Assembly (NCBI GenBank): GCA_014729455.1
Contig: WJJW01000437.1
Location: forward strand, 1 to 11,292
Source: Candidatus Eiseniibacteriota bacterium
GTDB lineage: Bacteria; Eisenbacteria; RBG-16-71-46; CAIMUX01; VGJL01
Reading direction: 5' to 3'
Length of the DNA: 11,292 nt
Under the pieces are notes generated by a model, which was not told the DNA's origin, did no database searches, and saw only the letters and a list, made by a program, of their open reading frames with translations. A program made the translations under genes and the position numbers. This document shows positions 6,723 through 11,292 of this stretch, piece by piece; within the stretch, counting starts at the first letter, position 1; each line of letters starts with the position of its first letter.

Positions 6723-7716
6723 CCGGCGGATAGAGCTCCTCGCGGTAGGCGAAAAGGCTGAAGATCCCCCCGGTATGGAGGAAGCCGACCTCCTCTTCCG
6801 GGGGGATCGTTCCGTCGGCGAGACGGTCGGCCATCGCCAGGAACGCCTTGCCGGTGTAGACCGGATCGAGGAAGAGTCCCTCCTCCCCCGCGACGCGGCG
6901 GACGAGATCGAGCAGGCGCGGGTAGGTCTTCGCATAGCCGGGCCCGCGGTACCCCTCGATGACGTGGATCTCCTCGCGATCGGGGATCGTTCCGGCGCCG
7001 AAGCGGTCGACGAAGTCGGTGCAGATCTCGAGGACCCGATCGCGGAAGTAGGCCTCGTTGTCGCAGACGGCGACCCCCTCGATCCGGAGCGGCAGATCGA
7101 GAAGCCGCTTGCCGAGGTGGAGACCGGCGAGCGTTCCGGCCGAACCGGTCGCGAAGAACAGCCGCCGGATCGGGTCGGCGACGCCCTGCTCCCACAGCTC
7201 CTCGAGCATCGCCACGTACCCCCAAGCGCCGAGCGCGTTCGACCCTCCCTCGGGGATCACGTACGGGCGGCGCCCTTCCGCCTCCAGGCGCTTCGCTTCA
7301 CGCGCCAGCAGCGCCCGGCGATCGGCGTACTCCTCGGGGCTGATGAAGACGATCTCGGCGCCGGCGAGCCGGTCGAGCAGCACGTTCCCGTCGGGGATCG
7401 GCGGCGCCTCGCCGCGGAGCAACAGCAGCGAATCGAGACCGAGACGGCGGGCGGCGACGGCCGTCGCGCGGGCGTGGTTCGACTGGATCCCGCCGCAGGT
7501 CAGCACGACGTCGCAGCGCCGCTCCAGCGCGTCGGCGAGGAGAAACTCGAGCTTGCGGATCTTGTTGCCGGAGAGGGCGGTTCCGCTCAAGTCGTCTCGC
7601 TTGATCCAGACCGTTCCGGCGCCGGGCCGGAGCCGGAGCCGCGCCAGCGGCTCGACGGGGGTCGGGAACCGGCCGAGGGAGATCCGCGGAGGATACGGGA
7701 GGGTCGGGCGCGCCAC
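6682..7716 (-). CDS. dcyD: PLP-dependent D-cysteine desulfhydrase / ACC deaminase family enzyme
   Basis: This is a fold-type II pyridoxal-phosphate enzyme of 344 residues. D-cysteine desulfhydrase splits D-cysteine into pyruvate, sulfide and ammonia; the close relative ACC deaminase opens the cyclopropane of ACC. The PLP lysine is K52 in ALSGNKIRKLE, the QSNH motif with S79 is at 78-81, and the phosphate loop is FFATGSAGTLAG (187-198). The positions known to separate the two activities read threonine here: T288 in DPVYTGKA, where ACC deaminases have glutamate, and T315 in LHTGGIF, where they have leucine. That favours D-cysteine desulfhydrase. The start is GTG at 7714-7716, four bases after the rseP stop, with no clear Shine-Dalgarno; coupling to rseP is likely. 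The tail (PPATPPSAGEATEPS) is low in complexity and overlaps the DUF4340 gene by 41 bp. The exact substrate is inferred and not shown. Confidence 0.85.
   Translation of the reverse strand: MARPTLPYPPRISLGRFPTPVEPLARLRLRPGAGTVWIKRDDLSGTALSGNKIRKLEFLLADALERRCDVVLTCGGIQSNHARATAVAARRLGLDSLLLLRGEAPPIPDGNVLLDRLAGAEIVFISPEEYADRRALLAREAKRLEAEGRRPYVIPEGGSNALGAWGYVAMLEELWEQGVADPIRRLFFATGSAGTLAGLHLGKRLLDLPLRIEGVAVCDNEAYFRDRVLEICTDFVDRFGAGTIPDREEIHVIEGYRGPGYAKTYPRLLDLVRRVAGEEGLFLDPVYTGKAFLAMADRLADGTIPPEEEVGFLHTGGIFSLFAYREELYPPATPPSAGEATEPS
6700..6719. terminator. Strong GC hairpin in the convergent gene overlap, possible bidirectional terminator
   Basis: CTCCCCCG (6700-6707) pairs perfectly with CGGGGGAG (6712-6719) across a four-base loop, CCGA. 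It lies within the last codons of both converging genes. Neither side has a T-rich tract, so it is not a classic Rho-independent terminator. It may still slow polymerase or protect the two 3' ends. The stem is certain; the function is inferred. Confidence 0.45.
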
Positions 7717-7720
7717 GCGT

Positions 7721-8791
7721 CTACCGCAGACGCATCACGTCGTTGAAGATCACCACCGCGATCAACGCCAGCAGGAGGATCATCCCGATCTGCTGGACCC
7801 AGATCTTGATCCGCGTGCTCAGCGGCCGGCGCCGCACCGCCTCGATCAGGATCAGCACGAGGTGCCCGCCGTCGAGGGCCGGCACGGGAAGGATGTTCAG
7901 GAAGCCGATGTTGACGCTGATCAGGGCGAGCAGCTCGAAGAGGTTCCCGAACCCTTCGCGCGCGGTGTCGCCGGTCATCTTCGCGATCCCGACCGGCCCG
8001 GCGAGATCCTTCACCGACGCCTGCCCGGCCACCAGCATCCCGATCGCTTGCGCGGTCTGCTTCAAGATCGACCAGGTCGCCACCCATCCGTAGACGAACG
8101 CCTTGCCGGCCCCGACCGGCTCGTATTCCAGCAACGGGCCGATCCCGATCTTCCCGACCGGGACCTCGCTCCCCGGCTGCCGTTCCTCGCGGGTGGTCAG
8201 CACGACCGATTCGATGCGCCCCTCCCGCTCGTACTCGACGGTCACCTCCTTGTCGGGGCGCGCGTAGATGACGTCGACCAGGTCTTCCCAGAGCTTCACC
8301 GGCTCGCCGTCGACCGAGACGATCCGATCCCCGCGCTCGAGACCGGCCTCCGCGGCCGGGTAGCCGGGCACCGGCGCCTCGATGACCGTCTCGAGCTGCT
8401 CGGGGACGGTCGGGATCCCGCGGGTGGCGTACACGCCCCAGAGCACCACCGCGGCGAGGATCATGTTCATGATCACGCCGGCGCTGATGACCAGGATCTT
8501 CTGCCAGCCCTTCTTGTTGATGAACAGCCGCGGATCCTCGGGGTCGAACTCGCTCTCCTCGGTGTCGAACGACTCGTCGATCATCCCCGCCATCTTCACG
8601 TAGCCGCCGAGCGGGACCCAGGCGATCCGGTACTCGGTCTCGCCCCGCTGGACCGCGACGATCTTCGGGCCGAAGCCGATCGAGAAGCGGTCCACGCGGA
8701 TCCCGACCGCCCGGGCGGCCAGGAAATGCCCGAGCTCGTGGACCAGGATGATGATCCCGACCACCAGAATGAACGAAAGCAGGTACTCCAT
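7721..8791 (-). CDS. rseP: Site-2 intramembrane zinc protease RseP (single PDZ)
   Basis: This inner-membrane metalloprotease cuts within transmembrane helices; in other bacteria it releases sigma factors from anti-sigma proteins and clears signal-peptide remnants. It has 356 residues from the ATG at 8789-8791. The first helix carries the zinc site HELGH (18-22). PLGGYVKMAGM (60-70) follows, then a second helix near 99-120. One PDZ domain occupies about 133-205 (YPAAEAGLERGDRIVSVDGEPV, 144-165; core GLERGDRIVSVDG). GPVGIAKMTG (265-274) precedes the second metal motif NILPVPALDGGH (299-310, ligand D307), and a last helix ends at DVMRLR. E. coli RseP is about 450 residues with two PDZ domains, so this is the shorter form. 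The ATG at 8791 is preferred over one at 8827 because AGGAGA (8796-8801) lies just upstream and helix one then starts at the N-terminus. The usual neighbour dxr is absent; the gene lies between the yugP-like gene and the PLP-enzyme gene. Confidence 0.95.
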   Translation of the reverse strand: MEYLLSFILVVGIIILVHELGHFLAARAVGIRVDRFSIGFGPKIVAVQRGETEYRIAWVPLGGYVKMAGMIDESFDTEESEFDPEDPRLFINKKGWQKILVISAGVIMNMILAAVVLWGVYATRGIPTVPEQLETVIEAPVPGYPAAEAGLERGDRIVSVDGEPVKLWEDLVDVIYARPDKEVTVEYEREGRIESVVLTTREERQPGSEVPVGKIGIGPLLEYEPVGAGKAFVYGWVATWSILKQTAQAIGMLVAGQASVKDLAGPVGIAKMTGDTAREGFGNLFELLALISVNIGFLNILPVPALDGGHLVLILIEAVRRRPLSTRIKIWVQQIGMILLLALIAVVIFNDVMRLR

Positions 8792-8838
8792 CGACTCTCC
8801 TGGTTGGGCCTTCGCGCGGCTTCGCAAAGGGACCCTTC

Positions 8839-8867
8839 ATTCTATGGGGTCGCCCGCACCTCCACAA
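8839..8867 (-). promoter_or_regulatory. Candidate rseP promoter
   Basis: On the minus strand, TTGTGG (8862-8867, 3 of 6 matches to TTGACA) and TAGAAT (8839-8844, 5 of 6 matches to TATAAT) are separated by 17 bp. They lie in the 103-bp gap between the yugP-like stop and the rseP ATG. The transcript would start near 8832, with a leader of about 40 bases holding the AGGAGA site. The same TAGAAT sequence is the -10 proposed for tatT. Confidence 0.45.
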
Positions 8868-8894
8868 CCCGCGGGCGGCCGAGGACCCGGAACC

Positions 8895-9587
8895 TCAGTC
8901 GTCCCGGCCCCCGATGATCCCCGCGCGGATCAGGAAATAGACAAGGGTCAGGATCGCGGAGGCGGCGGCCGCGATGTAGGTCATCGCCGCGGCGGTCAGC
9001 ACCTTGCGCGCACCGGCCGCTTCCGCCTCGTTCGCGACGATCCCCTCGCTGCGCACGAGCGCGAGCGCTCGTCGCGAAGCGTCGATCTCCACGGGAAGAG
9101 TGACGATCTGGAAGAGCACCGCGATCGAGAAGAGGAGGATCCCGGCGTAGAGGAGCCCGGTCGCCTGGAAGATCAGCCCGATGAACAGGAGCGGCCATGC
9201 AAGCCGCGACCCGACCGAGGTCGCCGGGACCATCGCGGTCCGGAATCGGAGGAAGAGGTAGCCGCGGGCGTCCTGCAGCGCGTGACCGGCCTCGTGGGCG
9301 GCGACCCCGACGCTGGCGAGCGAGCGCCCGTCGTGGACGTCGGGGGAGAGCCGCAGCACCTTCTTGCCCGGATCGTAATGGTCCGACAAGAACCCCTCGA
9401 CCCGCTCGACGCGAACGTTCATGCCGGTCCGCTGGACGATCCGGCGCGCCGCTTCCGCGCCCGACATTCCCGTCGCCAGACCGACCTTGGAGAACTTCCC
9501 GAACGACCGCTTCACCCAGATCTGCGCGACGATCGACAGCAGAAACGCCGGACCGACGATCACCAGGTACAATGGATCGAAGAACAT
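8895..9587 (-). CDS. YugP-like membrane zinc metallopeptidase (Zn_peptidase_2)
   Basis: This is a putative neutral zinc metallopeptidase of the inner membrane, 230 residues, the usual size for the family. A helix at about 7-24 (VIVGPAFLLSIVAQIWV) is followed by a catalytic region: ATGMSGAEAARRI (38-50), LSDHYDPGKKVLRLSPDVH (67-85; core DHYDPGKKVLRLS), and the zinc-binding HEAGHALQD (98-106, HEXXH). Two helices span roughly 130-164 and carry into LPVEIDASRRAL (164-175), the conserved segment that probably supplies the third ligand (E167). A final helix lies near 203-222. Substrates are unknown for this family. The ATG at 9585-9587 has GGAGGAG (9598-9604) ten bases upstream. The open frame continues much further upstream across the divergent GT2 gene, but that part has no family similarity and is rejected. 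The gene is upstream of rseP, with a 103-bp gap that holds its own promoter candidate. Confidence 0.9.
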   Translation of the reverse strand: MFFDPLYLVIVGPAFLLSIVAQIWVKRSFGKFSKVGLATGMSGAEAARRIVQRTGMNVRVERVEGFLSDHYDPGKKVLRLSPDVHDGRSLASVGVAAHEAGHALQDARGYLFLRFRTAMVPATSVGSRLAWPLLFIGLIFQATGLLYAGILLFSIAVLFQIVTLPVEIDASRRALALVRSEGIVANEAEAAGARKVLTAAAMTYIAAAASAILTLVYFLIRAGIIGGRDD

Positions 9588-9627
9588 CTTATCCGCACTC
9601 CTCCAGGGTTTCCCCATCCTCGGATCG

Positions 9628-9656
9628 TTGAGGAACACCGGATCCTCTGGTAGGTT
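9628..9656 (+). promoter_or_regulatory. Weak candidate promoter for the glycosyltransferase genes
   Basis: TTGAGG (9628-9633, 4 of 6 matches) and TAGGTT (9651-9656, 3 of 6 matches) are 17 bp apart in the 162-bp divergent gap. The leader would be close to 87 bases and would include the hairpin at 9667-9685. No clearly better candidate was found for either direction in this gap; on the minus strand only a poor TTGCCG/TAGGTT-like pair was seen for the yugP-like gene. Confidence 0.3.
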
Positions 9657-9666
9657 CGATTCCGAG

Positions 9667-9685
9667 GGGCCGGGAGAACCGGCCC
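9667..9685. other. Inverted repeat in the divergent leader region
   Basis: GGGCCGG (9667-9673) and CCGGCCC (9679-9685) form a seven-base GC stem with a five-base loop, GAGAA. It lies between the yugP-like gene and the GT2 gene, in the proposed leader of the latter. There is no adjacent T tract. It could be a leader hairpin or a protein-binding site; no role can be assigned. Confidence 0.35.
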
Positions 9686-9749
9686 TCCAACCTAGCCGAT
9701 CCGGAAGCGGAGCGGCAACCACGCCGGGGCGGGCGGATAGGGGCGCGCG

Positions 9750-10490
9750 ATGAAGGCACCCGATGCGATCTCCTGGAGCGTCGTGCTCCCGCTCGGCCGG
9801 GACTGCGGCGATCCCCGGCCGCTCCTCGACGCGCTGGAAGAACAGGTCGCCCCGCTCTCCGGCGGTCGGCACGGGATCCTCGCGGTCGACGACGATGCTC
9901 CCGAGGACGCCCGCGCCGCGGCCGGCGCGTGGGGGAGCGCGCATCGATCGCTCGTGCTCCTCCGCAATCCGGTCCCCCGCGGGCCCGGGGACGCCGCGCG
10001 TCACGGGATCCTCCTGGCCGGCGGGGAGAGGATCCTCCTGGCGATCGATCCGCCGGCGATCCCGGAGGGGCTCGTCGCCCGGATGGAGGAACATCTGGAC
10101 GACCGGAACGACCTGATCGTCGCCTCGCCGCGGATCGACTGGACGAGACCGCTGCCGCCAGTGCAGATCCGGCGCGAGCTGATCGCGCGGGCGCTCGGTC
10201 CCGTCGCGTCCCTCTTCGTGGGGCGCGACGCGCCGCTCGGGTCCTGTCCCCTGCATCTCTACCGCCGGCAGGCGGCGCGTGAGATCTACCAGCGCATCCG
10301 GATCGACGGGCCCGCCTTCGAGGTCGAGGTGCTCTATCTCGCGCGGCGCTACCGCTATCCGGTTCTCGAAACGCCGTGGATCGCCGCGCCCGTGGATCGG
10401 ACCGACGATCCGCCCGATCCTCGCCCGCTCGGTCGGCTCCGCGAGCTGATGCGGATCCGCTACGGCCGGCTCCGGGGGGACTACGGCTAG
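9750..10490 (+). CDS. GT2-like glycosyltransferase, degenerate (polyprenyl-phosphate sugar synthase type)
   Basis: This is a 246-residue protein with the layout of dolichyl/polyprenyl-phosphate sugar synthases, which transfer a sugar from a nucleotide sugar to a lipid phosphate. Family-like parts in order are WSVVLPLGRD (9-18), GILAVDDDAPED (42-53, the nucleotide-binding aspartates), LRNPVPRGPGDAARHGILLAGGE (71-93; core RGPGDAARHGI), LLAIDPPAIPEGL (96-108), LGSCPLHLYRRQAAREI (163-179) and RIDGPAFEVEVLYLARRYRYPVLETPW (184-210; core FEVEVLYLARR). The metal-binding DXD, expected at 100-102, reads DPP, so activity is doubtful. No membrane helix is visible. The ATG at 9750 has AGGGG (9739-9743) six bases upstream. 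A GT39-type gene follows at once in another frame. The protein may be a weakly active enzyme, a partner subunit, or the front part of a larger protein (see the GT39 entry). The family assignment is moderate because the motifs are worn. Confidence 0.7.
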   Translation: MKAPDAISWSVVLPLGRDCGDPRPLLDALEEQVAPLSGGRHGILAVDDDAPEDARAAAGAWGSAHRSLVLLRNPVPRGPGDAARHGILLAGGERILLAIDPPAIPEGLVARMEEHLDDRNDLIVASPRIDWTRPLPPVQIRRELIARALGPVASLFVGRDAPLGSCPLHLYRRQAAREIYQRIRIDGPAFEVEVLYLARRYRYPVLETPWIAAPVDRTDDPPDPRPLGRLRELMRIRYGRLRGDYG

Positions 10491-11292
10491 AGCGGGCCGC
10501 AGACAGCCGCGCGCGCGAAGGGACCTTCGTCCCTGGCTGCTCTTCGGTCTCGCCGCGGCGGAACGGCTCGCCTTCCTGCTGGGAAGCGCGGACCGGTCGT
10601 GGCCGTTCTCGATCTTCTACGAGGGGGACGCCGAGGCGTTCTATCACTTCGCGCAGGCCCTGCGCCACGGGACGCCGTACGACGGCGGGATCCCGTTCCA
10701 TCCCCCGTTCTTCCCGGTCGTGCTCGCAGGGCTGCAGAGCCTCCTCGGCGATCCGATCCGGCACGGACTGCTCCGCGGTCTCCTGGGGATCGCCGGGGCG
10801 CTCGTCGCCCCGATGGTCTACCGCCTGCTGCGCGACCGGTCCGGGCGCGACGCCGCGTTCGCCGCCGGCCTGCTCTGCGCCTTCTCGTTCGGCCTGGACG
10901 TGATCGCGACCGCCGCGACCAGCGAGGGGCTCTACCTGTTGCTGCTGCTCGGCATGCTGTTGACGGCGCGGGAGGAGCCGACGGTCTCCCGGCTCGGGAT
11001 CGCCCGCGGCTTCGGCCTCGGAGTCCTCGGGGGGCTGCTCGCCCTGACCCGTTCCGAGGGGATCCTGCTCGCGCTGCTCATTCCGCTGGTCTGGGTGGCG
11101 CCGCTCCTGCGCCGGCATCCGGGACGGGCCGCGCGTCGTCTGGCGTTCGTCGCGGTCGGGATCGCGCTCGTCCTCGCGCCCTGGACGATCCGCAACGCGA
11201 TCCGTCTGAGCGACTGGAACGAGACGATCGGGCGGCGGATCGGCACGACGCTGCCGACCTTCGTGCCGCTGACCGCGTACGGCCCGCTGAAC
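10450..11292 (+). CDS. GT39/ArnT-like membrane glycosyltransferase (partial, start unresolved)
   Basis: This frame stays open from just after a TGA (10447-10449) to the window edge, 281 codons, and reads as a GT-C multi-helix glycosyltransferase that would use a lipid-linked sugar. Hallmarks are a basic RRDLRP followed by helix one (WLLFGLAAAERLAFLLG), the first outside loop YEGDAEAFYHFAQAL with its acidic residues, FHPPFFPVVLAGL (the family's HPP), SEGLYLLLLLGMLL, LALTRSEGILLALL, and LAPWTIRNAI, the typical PWTIRN segment. At least six helices are present before the edge. No ATG, GTG or TTG exists in frame before helix one: the first GTG is at 10720 and the first ATG at 10813, both too late. 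CTG at 10537 falls inside helix one. Coordinates therefore give the maximal open frame and not a proven start. A one-base change in the G6 run at 10474-10479 would join it to the GT2 gene. The sugar donor and acceptor are unknown. Confidence 0.75.

Noticed and set aside
8845..8894. A possible terminator after the YugP-like gene
   Set aside because: The CCCGCGGG palindrome and nearby GC-rich repeats form no clean stem followed by a T tract on the minus strand.
7058..8917. A long plus-strand open frame opposite the PLP-enzyme and rseP genes
   Set aside because: It is antisense to genes with intact catalytic motifs and has no recognisable domain or ribosome site.
9650..9664. A tRNA T-arm-like sequence (GGTTCGATTCC)
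   Set aside because: The flanking bases give only two pairs of the T stem, and no acceptor, D or anticodon arm can be drawn on either strand.
9588..10256. N-terminal extension of the YugP-like gene
   Set aside because: The frame stays open upstream, but the added residues show no family similarity, and a good ribosome site precedes the ATG at 9587.
9589..11118. A long minus-strand open frame opposite the glycosyltransferase genes
   Set aside because: Low-complexity Arg/Pro/Ala-rich translation; the plus strand carries family motifs here.

Overview
The window is high-GC DNA packed with genes on both strands. It appears to come from a Gram-negative bacterium: it encodes a TRAP transporter with a periplasmic binding protein, a lipoprotein partner, a site-2 protease and envelope glycosyltransferases. 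The gene set would fit an uncultured high-GC lineage such as Eisenbacteria, Gemmatimonadota or Myxococcota. The taxon cannot be fixed from this sequence alone. No rRNA, tRNA, CRISPR array, insertion sequence or phage gene was seen, and no stretch over 300 bases lacks a gene.

Layout. (1) 1-2244, minus strand: a TRAP transporter operon in the order TatT lipoprotein, DctP binding protein, DctQ small permease. DctQ runs off the left edge, and a DctM-type large permease is expected beyond it. The TatT gene makes this a TPR-protein-associated TRAP transporter (TPAT), the type described for Treponema pallidum. (2) 2245-2411: a divergent promoter region. (3) 2412-6722, plus strand: a four-gene ABC operon (ATPase, six-helix permease, GldG-family protein, DUF4340 protein) of the GldA/GldF/GldG type. 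(4) 6682-9587, minus strand: a YugP-like membrane zinc peptidase, the site-2 protease RseP, and a PLP enzyme that looks like D-cysteine desulfhydrase. The ABC operon and this run converge with a 41-bp coding overlap containing a strong hairpin. (5) 9750 to the right edge, plus strand: a degenerate GT2 (dolichyl-phosphate-sugar-synthase-like) gene, then a GT39-type membrane glycosyltransferase that runs off the edge and has no ordinary start codon.

How the genes work together. TatT, DctP and DctQ should form one ion-driven solute importer, with TatT docking the ligand-loaded DctP. The ABC operon should form one inner-membrane complex whose GldG and DUF4340 subunits project into the periplasm; its substrate is unknown. 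RseP and the YugP-like protein are both membrane zinc peptidases and suggest an envelope-maintenance neighbourhood. The two glycosyltransferases resemble a lipid-linked sugar donor/transfer pair, but the GT2 protein has lost its DXD motif.

Nothing here is clearly a wholly new system. The points most worth checking are the TPAT operon with an apparently leaderless tatT, the missing start (or one-base frameshift) at the GT2/GT39 junction, the degenerate GT2, and a strong codon-context preference that makes GATC very common (about one site per 52 bp by hand count).
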